In this document: one piece after another, positions 34,904-42,856 of the stretch | Position numbering within the stretch: position 1 is the first letter of the stretch | Layout of the letters: every line of letters begins with the position of its first letter | NCBI GenBank assembly: GCA_038227995.1 | Contig: JBBRPP010000022.1 | Location: 1 to 64,000, forward strand | Length of the DNA: 64,000 bases | Reading direction: 5' to 3' | From: WLMZ01 sp038227995 | GTDB taxonomy: Bacteria > Actinomycetota > Acidimicrobiia > Acidimicrobiales > Ilumatobacteraceae | Notes under the pieces: generated by a model | Told to the model about the DNA's origin: nothing | Databases searched by the model: none | The model's input: the letters and a program-made list of their open reading frames with translations, nothing else | Translations under genes and position numbers: made by a program

Positions 34904-35897
34904 GCGCCGCACCGCTCTCGTTTCTGATCGCGGTCGATCGGAGCTCGGCGATGACGGACACCTCGCCGACCGGCTCGCCGTGGCCGAGGATCGGCGCGCC
35001 GATTCGTCCGATGAGTTCGGTGACGTCGATCCCGAGTGCCGCGAGAGCGGCGATCATCACTGGTGGACGGGCGCGATCGGCACCATCGGCGATCTTGAGC
35101 GCGATGGCGCGGCCGTCGGGCAGTGCTGCCGCGAACACGCCCTCTGCGCCGTCCTTGGCCATCAGCCCAGGCACCAGCCGCATCATCGTGGTGACGTCGC
35201 GCGTTGTGCCGCCGACCATCTCCGGATGCCGAGTCATCGCGTCGAACACGCTCGTCCCGGCGGGGCCTGCGGCTCCGGTCGCGATGTTGCGAAATGCATG
35301 CGCCAGGCCGAGCAGCGTCATCGCGTGGGCAGGCGCACCACATCCGTCGATGCCGACATGGGCGACCCGCTGGCCGATCAGATCGGGGAGCCGCGACGTG
35401 ATGAGTTGCTGCAGCGGATGATCGGGGTCGAGGTAGGTCTCGATCGGCCAGCCGTTGATCACACAGGTCGCCACCATTGCGCTGTGCTTGCCGCTGCAGT
35501 TCATCTGCAGCGACGTGCGGCTGCCGCCAGCGCGCAGGAGTGCTTCGGACGTCGGCTTGTCGAGCGGCAGATCGGCGGTGTTGCGCAGCGCGGATTCGTC
35601 GAGGCCGGCCGATGCAAGGATCCGCAACGCCGCATCGGTGTGCATCGGTGTGCCGTCGTGACTTGCGCACACCAGCGCGAGGAGGTCGGGCGGCAACGCG
35701 AGGCCGGCCTCGACCATCGCCACGGCCTGCAACGGCTTGTTCGACGACCGCGGGTAGATGGTGGCGTCGGGGTCCCCGGCAGCGAACGCCACCGATCCAT
35801 CAGCATCGACACCCACGACTGCACCGAAGTGAACCGACTCGGCCAGACCCGATCGAGTGGTCAATGCAACCGGGACGAAGGCATCGGGCTGGCTCAC
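34896..35897 (-). CDS. L-asparaginase, thermolabile/Rhizobium (class 3) type
   Basis: 333 residues. The characteristic motifs are YPRSSNKPLQ (two Ser and a Lys) and NCSGKHSAMV, which form the Ser-Lys catalytic tandem of the Rhizobium etli type II-like family, plus a Cys-containing GIDGCGAPAH. The enzyme hydrolyses asparagine to aspartate and ammonia. The start is GTG 35897. It is the third gene of a minus-strand run of cyclophilin, YcaQ-like, asparaginase and MBL genes, and overlaps the last by 8 bp. Confidence 0.85.
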   Translation of the reverse strand: MSQPDAFVPVALTTRSGLAESVHFGAVVGVDADGSVAFAAGDPDATIYPRSSNKPLQAVAMVEAGLALPPDLLALVCASHDGTPMHTDAALRILASAGLDESALRNTADLPLDKPTSEALLRAGGSRTSLQMNCSGKHSAMVATCVINGWPIETYLDPDHPLQQLITSRLPDLIGQRVAHVGIDGCGAPAHAMTLLGLAHAFRNIATGAAGPAGTSVFDAMTRHPEMVGGTTRDVTTMMRLVPGLMAKDGAEGVFAAALPDGRAIALKIADGADRARPPVMIAALAALGIDVTELIGRIGAPILGHGEPVGEVSVIAELRSTAIRNESGAAHG

Positions 35898-35910
35898 ACG
35901 TCCGAGTCTG

Positions 35911-37098
35911 TCAGAACGCCTTCGCCAGCGATGCGGCCAAGTCGCCGCGCGGCATCACTCGGATGCTGTTCAGCCCGAGCCAGCCGGCCAACAGCTGCAA
36001 CTCTTCCGCAAGTTCGGGAATGATCACGTCGTCGGGAACACCGGGCTCGGAGTACGACCCCTGCACCAGCAGCGTGCTGTTCTGGCGATCGGACTTGAGG
36101 TCGATCCGCCCGACGAGTTCGTCGCCGAGCAGGAATGGCAGCACGTAGTAGCCGTAGATCCGCTTCGGTGGCGGTGTGTAGATCTCGATCCGGTAGTGGA
36201 AACCGAAGATGCGCTCGGTGCGGTCACGGTTGAAGACCAGCGAGTCGAAAGGACTGAGCAGTGCTCGCGCGCTGACACGACGCGGCCGACGAGCATCGCG
36301 GTGCAGATACGCCGGCACCTTCCAGCCCTGCACCGTGACCGGTATCAGCTCGCCTTCCTCGACCAATTCGGCGACCAACGGCTTGCACTCGGTGTTGCGC
36401 TGGCGGTGGTAGTCGGTGATGTCGGACAGAGTGGCGACGCCGTGGTGCTTCGCGGCCAGCCGCACCAGTTCCTTGCGCGCATCGCGCTCGGTGATGATCG
36501 GCCGATCGCGGGCGTCCGCGGGTATCCACCGTTCGCTCAACTCGTACAGCCGGGCGAAGTCGTTGGGGCGGCGGCGGGCCGTGACCTTACCCGACCAGAA
36601 CAGGTGCTCGAGCGCGATCTTGGCGTCGTCCCAATCCCACCACGTGCCCTTCGGCCCGACCCGCGCGTTGAACTCACCCGACGCCACGGGACCACTGGAT
36701 TCGATGCGCGCGAGCACCTCGTCGAGCAACTCGGGGCGGCGCTCTTTCAGCCGCGCGACTTCGCCCCACTTGTGATCCTTGGCCATCTTCCAGCGCCACA
36801 GGTGATAGTGCTCGACCGGCACATGGCTGGCCTCGTGCACCCAGTACTCGAACAGCTCGCCGGCCTTGGTTGCGTCGTCGATCAGGCTGCGCGGGTGCGG
36901 GCCGAGGCGCGCGAACAGCGGCAGTTCCTGGCTGCGCACCAAGACGTTGACCGAGTCGATCTGGATCAGCCCGATCTGATCGAGCACCTTGCGGAGATGA
37001 CGTCGATCGATCCGACCCTTCGGTCGTGGATCGGCGAGACCCTGCGCGGCGAGCGCGATGCGACGCGCTTCGCCGGCAGAGATGTCTGCGGACGCCAC
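35911..37098 (-). CDS. YcaQ/AlkZ-like winged-helix DNA glycosylase
   Basis: 395 residues of the HTH_42 superfamily. The N-terminal catalytic element has the QxD motif in LIQIDSVNVLVRSQELPLF. Other conserved blocks are HEASHVPVEHYHLWRWKM, LLSPFDSLVFNRDRTERIFGFHYRIEIY and YVLPFLLGDELVGRIDLK. Family members open abasic sites after removing bulky alkyl or crosslinked bases. The start is GTG 37098, 10 bp after the cyclophilin stop. Confidence 0.88.
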   Translation of the reverse strand: MASADISAGEARRIALAAQGLADPRPKGRIDRRHLRKVLDQIGLIQIDSVNVLVRSQELPLFARLGPHPRSLIDDATKAGELFEYWVHEASHVPVEHYHLWRWKMAKDHKWGEVARLKERRPELLDEVLARIESSGPVASGEFNARVGPKGTWWDWDDAKIALEHLFWSGKVTARRRPNDFARLYELSERWIPADARDRPIITERDARKELVRLAAKHHGVATLSDITDYHRQRNTECKPLVAELVEEGELIPVTVQGWKVPAYLHRDARRPRRVSARALLSPFDSLVFNRDRTERIFGFHYRIEIYTPPPKRIYGYYVLPFLLGDELVGRIDLKSDRQNSTLLVQGSYSEPGVPDDVIIPELAEELQLLAGWLGLNSIRVMPRGDLAASLAKAF

Positions 37099-37108
37099 GT
37101 CGGCGCGA

Positions 37109-37663
37109 CTACTCGGAGACGGTGATGGCGACCGAGTTGATCACGACGTCATCCTTGGGACGGTCGCCGCGAGCGGTCGGAACGTTCTGCATCGTCTCGA
37201 GCACGTCCATGCCCTTCACGATCTGACCGAAGTGGTTGTACTGCGGAGGCAGTCCGACGCCGCTGCGGCCGCTGATGAGGAAGAACTGGCTGCCGTTGGT
37301 GTTCGGTCCGGCATTCGCCATCGCCACCGAGCCGAGCTGGTACTTCTGCTTGACCGGCTCGTCGTTGAACTTGTAGCCGGGGCCGCCCGTACCGGTACCC
37401 GTGGGGTCGCCGCCCTGGCACATGAAACCGCTGATGATGCGGTGGAAGATCACGCCGTCGTAGTAGTGGTGCAGCGCGAGGAAGACGAAGTTGTTGACAG
37501 TCGCCGGGGCGTTGATCGCGTCGAGCGCGATGACGATCGTGCCGAGGTTCGTGTCCAACGTGGCGGTGTAGCGCTTCGAGGGGTCGATGCCCATCTCGGG
37601 CGCCTCGGCGAACTTCTGGGACTTCGGCGCGGAGCCGTCGAACGGGGGAAAGGGGGTAGCCAT
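37109..37663 (-). CDS. Cyclophilin-type peptidyl-prolyl isomerase
   Basis: 184 residues. The isomerase core shows FHRIISGFMCQGGDPTGTGTGGPGYKF (Arg and Phe of the active site), SVAMANAGPNTNGSQFFL and NHFGQIVKGMDVL. No signal peptide, so it is cytoplasmic. A short Pro/Ser N-terminal tail precedes the domain. ATG 37663 lies 7 nt behind TAGCCT (37671-37676 on the minus strand), so the gene has its own leaderless promoter and heads the four-gene run. Confidence 0.92.
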   Translation of the reverse strand: MATPFPPFDGSAPKSQKFAEAPEMGIDPSKRYTATLDTNLGTIVIALDAINAPATVNNFVFLALHHYYDGVIFHRIISGFMCQGGDPTGTGTGGPGYKFNDEPVKQKYQLGSVAMANAGPNTNGSQFFLISGRSGVGLPPQYNHFGQIVKGMDVLETMQNVPTARGDRPKDDVVINSVAITVSE

Positions 37664-37670
37664 GTCGGGC

Positions 37671-37676
37671 AGGCTA
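37671..37676 (-). promoter_or_regulatory. -10 box of the cyclophilin operon promoter
   Basis: TAGCCT on the minus strand, 7 nt before ATG 37663. Confidence 0.5.
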
Positions 37677-37685
37677 TCGGGCCGG

Positions 37686-38519
37686 TTATCCGGCGTTGTG
37701 CTCGGCCTCGTCCGCGGCAGCGGCCTCGGTCACGAGACCCGTGGCCTCGTCGACCGCTGTGTCGATGACATGGTCGGCGACATCACGCACGGCACGCAGC
37801 GCCGAGTTGTCGAGCAACGTGTCCTCCAGCCGGCTGTCGTCGAGCATCAGCCACAGGAACACACCGACCACCGCGCCGACCAACGGGAAGACGATGAACA
37901 CCCACAGCTGGTTCAGCGCATCGCTCTTGGAATCGGCGAAGATGGCAGCGCCGAAGCTGCGCGCCGGGTTGACCGAGGTGTTGTCGATCGGAATCGTGAC
38001 CATGTGGATCAGTGCCAATGTGAGGCCGGCGACCAGGCCGCCGAAGCCGATGCTGAACTTGCGCGTGGTGGTGAAGAGCACCACCACGACGAGCAGCGCG
38101 GTGAAGACGATCTCGACCACGATCGCTGATCCGAGTCCGTAGCCGCCGGGCGAATGCAACTTGTAGCCATTCGACGCGAACGAACCACGCTGGAAACCCG
38201 GGACGCCACGAGCGATGCCCCAGATGATGAAGCCGCCGATGGCGGCGCCGAGGATCTGGCCGAGCACCGCGAAGACTGCGTGCGCGCCGTTGACCTTCTT
38301 GGCCACCCACATGCCGAGCGTGACCGCAGGGTTGATGTGGCAGCCGCTGATCGGCCCGATGACGTACGCCATGATCAGCAGCGAGAACCCGAACGCGAGA
38401 GCGACGGCCAGCTGCTTGCCGGGAAAGGCCGGCATCAGGATCGCCGTCCCCGGCCCACCCATCATCAGTACCGATGTCCCGAGTGCCTCGGCACCCAGGA
38501 TCCGTGCGTTGTTCTGCAT
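37686..38519 (-). CDS. Aquaporin / MIP-family channel
   Basis: 277 residues with six spans and two NPA motifs: INPAVT (about residue 63) and VNPARS (about 183), plus SGCHINPAV. The aromatic/Arg filter region reads as a water-type channel (AqpZ-like), but glycerol cannot be excluded. The C-terminus has a 40-residue acidic cytoplasmic tail (DVADHVIDTAVDEATGLV). The start is ATG 38519 with a strong GAGGAGG 6 nt upstream; the longer frame from 38579 is unlikely. Confidence 0.9.
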   Translation of the reverse strand: MQNNARILGAEALGTSVLMMGGPGTAILMPAFPGKQLAVALAFGFSLLIMAYVIGPISGCHINPAVTLGMWVAKKVNGAHAVFAVLGQILGAAIGGFIIWGIARGVPGFQRGSFASNGYKLHSPGGYGLGSAIVVEIVFTALLVVVVLFTTTRKFSIGFGGLVAGLTLALIHMVTIPIDNTSVNPARSFGAAIFADSKSDALNQLWVFIVFPLVGAVVGVFLWLMLDDSRLEDTLLDNSALRAVRDVADHVIDTAVDEATGLVTEAAAADEAEHNAG

Positions 38520-38628
38520 TTCGATCCTCCTCGATGAACGCGCCGCTCGACCCCGTGACGACGTGCCACGTTTGCGCATCGTCGGAGCGGCATCGTTACG
38601 CTACGCGCTCTCGGTAGCCTCGGCTGCG

Positions 38629-39462
38629 ATGGCCCGCCGCCGCACCGACACCCTGCTCGTCACCCGCGTGCGAGTCGGAACGTCACGAAGGCGCGAACCC
38701 GACGAGCTGATCGTCGAGGAGCCGATGTCGATCCAGCTCGATGGCGAACTGGTGACCACCACGATGCGCACGCCAGGCCACGACTACGAGCTCGCAGCCG
38801 GCTTCTGCCACACCGAAGGCGTGCTCGGCGGCGCGTCCGTGATCGGCGTTCGGTACTGCGCCAACGGATCAGCCGTGGCGTCAGAGTTCAACGTGGTGAC
38901 GGTCGAGACCGGCGGCAAGGCTCCGGCCTTCACGCCCCGCCTCGGCCTGACGTCGAGCAGCTGCGGCTTGTGCGGCAGCGACAGCATCGACATCCTCGCC
39001 GAACGGCTGGCCCCGCTCGATCCGTCGGGCGCTGCCGCATTCGACATCGATTCGTTCCCCGAGTTGTGCTCGACGGTGCTCGGCGGACAGGCGCTGTTCA
39101 CGACGACCGGCGCGGTTCACGGCGCCGCCGCGTTCGATGCCGACGGCAACATCCTCGTCACCCGCGAAGACGTCGGTCGGCACAACGCCGTCGACAAGGT
39201 GATCGGGCGATTGCTGCTCGACGGAAAGCTGCCCGCGACATCACCGACAACTCCGGCAACACCGCTCGGCCTGTTCGTCAGCGGCCGCGCCAGTTTCGAG
39301 ATGGTGCAGAAGGCATGGGCCGGCGGGTTCTCGGTTCTGCTCAGCGTCAGCGCGCCGACCTCGCTCGCGGTCGACACGGCGCGCCGCGCCAATCTGATGC
39401 TGGCCGGCTTCGTGCGTGGCGATCGTCTCAACGTCTACGCCCCCGAGCGCCTCCCCGGTTGA
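38629..39462 (+). CDS. fdhD: Formate dehydrogenase accessory sulfurtransferase FdhD
   Basis: 277 residues. The catalytic cysteines are in SCGLCGSDSI; flanking conserved blocks are TPGHDYELAAGFCHTEG, FTTTGAVHGAAAF, VTREDVGRHNAVDK and LFVSGRASFEMVQKA. FdhD moves sulfur from a cysteine desulfurase to the molybdenum cofactor before insertion in formate dehydrogenase. No formate dehydrogenase gene is in the window. ATG 38629 is 8 nt behind TAGCCT; the frame is open further upstream but lies over the aquaporin gene. Confidence 0.93.
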   Translation: MARRRTDTLLVTRVRVGTSRRREPDELIVEEPMSIQLDGELVTTTMRTPGHDYELAAGFCHTEGVLGGASVIGVRYCANGSAVASEFNVVTVETGGKAPAFTPRLGLTSSSCGLCGSDSIDILAERLAPLDPSGAAAFDIDSFPELCSTVLGGQALFTTTGAVHGAAAFDADGNILVTREDVGRHNAVDKVIGRLLLDGKLPATSPTTPATPLGLFVSGRASFEMVQKAWAGGFSVLLSVSAPTSLAVDTARRANLMLAGFVRGDRLNVYAPERLPG

Positions 39463-39474
39463 AGTCATCCGGGA

Positions 39475-39480
39475 TAGCGT
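39475..39480 (+). promoter_or_regulatory. -10 box of the hemQ leaderless promoter
   Basis: TAGCGT, then 6 nt, then ATG 39487. Confidence 0.55.
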
Positions 39481-39486
39481 GATCCC

Positions 39487-40167
39487 ATGACCACGTCGTC
39501 CGAGCCAGTCGTTCCCAGCACCGGTCTGACGGTGCTGCACCTGTTCTGCCACAGCACCGACCGCGTCGACGGCGAGGCGATCGTCAGCGCGACCAAGGCC
39601 GCCGTTGCCGAGGGCGCGCAGGTGGTCACGGCTGCGATGCTGGGCCACAAGTGTGACATCGCCGTGATGGCGCTTCACGCCGACATGCGGGTGCTCCGTC
39701 GGCTGCAGTCTGCGCTGCAGGCCGGCGGCCTCGCTGTCGTCGACAGCTACGTGTCGATCACCGAGGTCAGCGAGTACGCCAAGACGCTGCCGCAGGAGAT
39801 GCTGCAGCCGCGGCTGTATCCCACGCTGCCACCCGAGGGCAAGAGCGCCTTCTGCTTCTACCCGATGTCGAAGCGCCGCGAGCAGGGGGCCAACTGGTTC
39901 ACGTTGCCGTTCGACGAGCGGGCGATGCTGATGCACGAACACGGCAAGAGCGGGCGCACGTTCGCCGGCCGCATCGTGCAGCTGATCACGGCGTCCACCG
40001 GACTCGACGAATACGAGTGGGGCGTGACGCTGTTCGGCGTCAAGACCGACGATCTCAAGGATGTCGTGTACACGATGCGTTTCGATCGGGCCTCGGCGAT
40101 CTTCGCCGACTTCGGCCAGTTCTACGTCGGCATGGTCACGCCGGTCGAGGAACTCTTCGCGGCCTGA
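39487..40167 (+). CDS. hemQ: Coproheme decarboxylase HemQ (chlorite-dismutase family)
   Basis: 226 residues. The family signature is YPMSKRREQGANWFTLPFDERAMLMHEHGKSGRTFAGRIVQLITASTGLDEYEWGVTLF, with the reactive Tyr in YPMSK and the heme His in MHEHG. It converts coproheme to heme b with hydrogen peroxide at the end of the coproporphyrin-dependent route used by Gram-positive bacteria. The absence of the chlorite-dismutase catalytic Arg is consistent with a decarboxylase. It has its own promoter. Confidence 0.92.
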   Translation: MTTSSEPVVPSTGLTVLHLFCHSTDRVDGEAIVSATKAAVAEGAQVVTAAMLGHKCDIAVMALHADMRVLRRLQSALQAGGLAVVDSYVSITEVSEYAKTLPQEMLQPRLYPTLPPEGKSAFCFYPMSKRREQGANWFTLPFDERAMLMHEHGKSGRTFAGRIVQLITASTGLDEYEWGVTLFGVKTDDLKDVVYTMRFDRASAIFADFGQFYVGMVTPVEELFAA

Positions 40168-40203
40168 TTCTGTCGCGCCCGAGCGGCCGTCGCACTCGAC
40201 CGT

Positions 40204-41499
40204 TCACGAGCCGGGATAGGCCACGCTGATCGAGTTCGGCAGGGTGACGTCGCGGCCGGCGTCGTCGAAGTCGAACTGATCGAACGACGCCGACTCGGGG
40301 TCACCGTTGCTGCCCAACGCGAGTGATCCGTCGGGACCCTCGTAGTTGATGTTGCGATGATCACCGAGCAGCGCATTGCACTGGACGAATGTCAGGCAGC
40401 GCGAACCTGCGGTGCTGATGTCGGGGATCAGCGACGCGATCACGGCCGGCTGGGTCGAGCCCGCTTGCTCGGCCGCGAGCATGAAGAGGTTGGCGCAGTC
40501 GTAAGCCTGCGTCGCGAACAACCCGGTCGCCGTCGGATCCGCGCCCGTCACCTGCTGCAGCAGATCCTGATCGTCGGTCAGAACAGACTGCGACACACCG
40601 ACGATGTGCTCGCGTTCCGCGTCATTGACCGATGCGAGCAGACTCAAGGACCACGGCCGCCGCAGGGAATCGTTGACCACCACATCGCGTGGGCCGGCAC
40701 CGATCGCCTCCGCCAACGCTGCCAGCATGCGGGAACCGGCATCGGGGTCGCCGATCAACGCGATCGCGCCAGGCCCGGAAGCGACCAATCGATCGGCTTC
40801 CGTCGCGAACGCGTCATCGTCGACCGCGAAACCGACCGAGTCGGCGATGTTGATCCCGCGGCGACGCAGGGCGGCCTGCAGGCGCGTGGCGAACGGCCTC
40901 CCGTAACCGTCGTCGATGTAGGCGATCGACGCCGACGTCTCACCCGTCTGTTCGATCACCTTCGCCATCGCCTCGGCTTGCAGGCTGTCGGATGGGATCG
41001 TGCGGAAGAAGAGGTGACCGTCTGGGAAGTCGTCGAGCGCCAATGCGGACGCGCTCGGCGAGCACGCCGCAACGCCGGCGGACACCATGGTGGGCACGAG
41101 GACCTCGGCGATGTTCGACGACGCCGGTCCGATGATCACGTCGACCTGATCGTCGAGCAACTGCTGCAGGCTCTCGGCCGCAGTCGCGGTATCGGCGCCC
41201 TCGTCGCGGAAGAACAGCTTCACCTGTTGGCCGTTGACGCCGCCGTCGCCGTTCGCCAAGCCGACGGCAACGCGGATCGCGGCCCGAGCCGACTGTCCGA
41301 TGGCAGCACCCTCGCCGCTGGCCGGCAGCAGCACGCCGACTCGCAGGATCCCATCGTCGACTCGAACGGCAGCCGTGGTCGATGTGGGAGCGGCCGTTGC
41401 GGGCGTGGCGGCGGGCGATGACGACGAACACGCGACTGCGGTCGAACCGGCGAACACGCAGCCGATCAGCAGCTTCGATCTCCCCCGCGCAGCCTTCAT
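40204..41499 (-). CDS. Substrate-binding lipoprotein of a branched-chain amino-acid-type ABC transporter
   Basis: 431 residues. A lipobox signal (GCVFAGSTAVACSS, Cys about 24) is followed by a Thr/Ala-rich spacer and a periplasmic-binding type I fold: RVGVLLPASGEGAAIGQ, VNGQQVKLFFRDEG and VDVIIGPASSNIAEVL. Such proteins bind Leu/Ile/Val or related compounds; no permease or ATPase gene is nearby. ATG 41499 is 7 nt behind TACACT. The upstream open frame (to 41787) is antisense to the next gene and not coding. Confidence 0.87.
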   Translation of the reverse strand: MKAARGRSKLLIGCVFAGSTAVACSSSSPAATPATAAPTSTTAAVRVDDGILRVGVLLPASGEGAAIGQSARAAIRVAVGLANGDGGVNGQQVKLFFRDEGADTATAAESLQQLLDDQVDVIIGPASSNIAEVLVPTMVSAGVAACSPSASALALDDFPDGHLFFRTIPSDSLQAEAMAKVIEQTGETSASIAYIDDGYGRPFATRLQAALRRRGINIADSVGFAVDDDAFATEADRLVASGPGAIALIGDPDAGSRMLAALAEAIGAGPRDVVVNDSLRRPWSLSLLASVNDAEREHIVGVSQSVLTDDQDLLQQVTGADPTATGLFATQAYDCANLFMLAAEQAGSTQPAVIASLIPDISTAGSRCLTFVQCNALLGDHRNINYEGPDGSLALGSNGDPESASFDQFDFDDAGRDVTLPNSISVAYPGS

Positions 41500-41506
41500 C
41501 GATGGG

Positions 41507-41512
41507 AGTGTA
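41507..41512 (-). promoter_or_regulatory. -10 box of the binding-lipoprotein gene
   Basis: TACACT on the minus strand, 7 nt before ATG 41499. Confidence 0.45.
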
Positions 41513-41560
41513 CGCGCCGAGCTGTTGGGCTCACCCGCGTGGAGATGTGATGATGCCGGG

Positions 41561-42019
41561 GTGGACGTGTACGTGCAGCAACTCGCCGACGCCGCGACCG
41601 AGGCCGTTCCGGTGTGGCTGCGGCGGTGCGTGATCGCAACCGCGCAGCGTCTCACGGGAGGCTGTTCGTCGGCGTTGATGTCGGCCGCTGACGAGATGGT
41701 GAAGGCCGCGACACCCGTCGTCGTCGGCGAACTGCTGCACGTGTTGGCCACCGATGTCGATGCGCAGGATCGCAACCCGTTGAGCATCTTTCGTGCTGCA
41801 GTCCGGTTTCCGACGGCGGTGCTGCAGCAGCACGAGGTGCCGGCCGTCAGGCGCGACGATTTCGCGGTGCGGCACTTCCCGGCCGATGTCTACGACCTCA
41901 GCCCGGCGACGTGGGCCGACGTCGATGAATCGCTCCGTGAGCCGGGCTTGATCTGGGGCGCGTGGAAGGCCAAGACCGTCCTCGACCGCCGACGCGCCGA
42001 AGGACGGCTTCCCGGCTGA
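41561..42019 (+). CDS. Conserved-looking hypothetical protein
   Basis: 152 residues, no signal peptide. Alternating helical segments (YVQQLADAATEAVPVWLRRCVIATAQRL, LLHVLATDVDAQDRNPLSIFRAAVRFPTAVL) and a C-terminal FPADVYDLSPATWADVDESLREPGLIWGAWKAKTVL give it good coding character. The start is GTG 41561, six bases behind GATGAT; the frame is open 330 bp further but that part overlaps the lipoprotein gene. Its end touches the end of the next gene on the opposite strand. I do not recognise the family. Confidence 0.65.
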   Translation: MDVYVQQLADAATEAVPVWLRRCVIATAQRLTGGCSSALMSAADEMVKAATPVVVGELLHVLATDVDAQDRNPLSIFRAAVRFPTAVLQQHEVPAVRRDDFAVRHFPADVYDLSPATWADVDESLREPGLIWGAWKAKTVLDRRRAEGRLPG

Positions 42020-42769
42020 TCACATCAGCTCGCCGATGAGGCCTTCGATGTGCGCGTCGAGATGGATGCGGGACAGTGGAAGTGGTTCGATCCAGACCCG
42101 GACCGGGCTGGCGTCGAGCGACGAGCTGGCAAAGTGCTTTGCGATGCGGAGGACGTCGCCGGCGACGAACTGCTCGCGCTCGACCAACACGATGACGGTC
42201 CCGTTGGTGCCCGCAGCGATCGGCTGACCGGATCCGAACACGGACCGCAGGTGTTGCACGACACCCATCTGGACGCGAGAGAGCTCGAGCGCGTCGGTCA
42301 TCGAGCTGTCGATCTCGGCAACCACGAGCACCGCGCGCGCCGCCGGACACAGGACCATCTCCCCGCCGGTGTCGAAGCGTTGACGGAGCAATTGCATGAA
42401 GATGGGCCTCGGTGTGATCGTCGAGTGGACGAGGCGGGCCCGGTTGACGACACCGGTACTCCACCCGTTCGCCACGGCAACGGCGGCGATGCGAGTCCCG
42501 AGTTCGACGCCGGAGCGGCGGCGGGCCTCGACAGCCAGCAGTTGCAGCGCGCGCAGGGCGAAATCGAGATCGAGCCCATCGGCACCGATCTGATGGCCGA
42601 AATCGACGAGAAGAGCCGGCGCGAGACCGGGCTGATCGAGCAGGGTCGAGATCGTCGCCCCCAGCCGGGCAGCGGTCGCGACATGGCCGCGCGAGCCGAA
42701 TTCAGCAGCGATGGACCGTTGCCAGAGATCGAGCACCGTCGACGTCCGGGACAAATCGCGCAACTTCAT
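42020..42769 (-). CDS. Hypothetical protein, possibly a degenerate GGDEF-like domain
   Basis: 249 residues. The N-terminal 80 residues are helical (STVLDLWQRSIAAEFGSRGHVATAARLG). The C-terminal part has strands and helices in the order of a nucleotide-cyclase-like fold (AVLVVAEIDSSMTDALELSRVQMGVVQHLRSVF, then GTNGTVIVLVER) but no GGDEF signature, so this is only a suggestion. It begins at ATG 42769, and its promoter region carries the two ATGACGTCAT sites shared with the sigma-factor fusion gene. Confidence 0.5.
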   Translation of the reverse strand: MKLRDLSRTSTVLDLWQRSIAAEFGSRGHVATAARLGATISTLLDQPGLAPALLVDFGHQIGADGLDLDFALRALQLLAVEARRRSGVELGTRIAAVAVANGWSTGVVNRARLVHSTITPRPIFMQLLRQRFDTGGEMVLCPAARAVLVVAEIDSSMTDALELSRVQMGVVQHLRSVFGSGQPIAAGTNGTVIVLVEREQFVAGDVLRIAKHFASSSLDASPVRVWIEPLPLSRIHLDAHIEGLIGELM

Positions 42770-42774
42770 GCACG

Positions 42775-42808
42775 TATGACGTCATAGATCTCGTTCCATG
42801 ACGTCATA
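42775..42808. promoter_or_regulatory. Two ATGACGTCAT palindromes 22 bp apart between divergent genes
   Basis: TATGACGTCATA (42775-42786) and ATGACGTCAT (42798-42807) have centres 22 bp apart, two helical turns, so a dimeric repressor could bind both on one face. They lie next to the start of the 42769 gene and upstream of the sigma-factor fusion gene. No DNA-binding protein in the window is an obvious partner, apart from the sigma factor itself. Confidence 0.6.
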
Positions 42809-42856
42809 CCTGGGAGCAATTTGTCTGCCCCATTGATTTCATACCTCCTGCTTCCG

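Noticed and set aside
42820..42856. TTG start for the sigma fusion at 42821
   Set aside because: It adds 12 hydrophobic residues with no ribosome binding site; ATG 42857 begins the normal sigma N-terminus.
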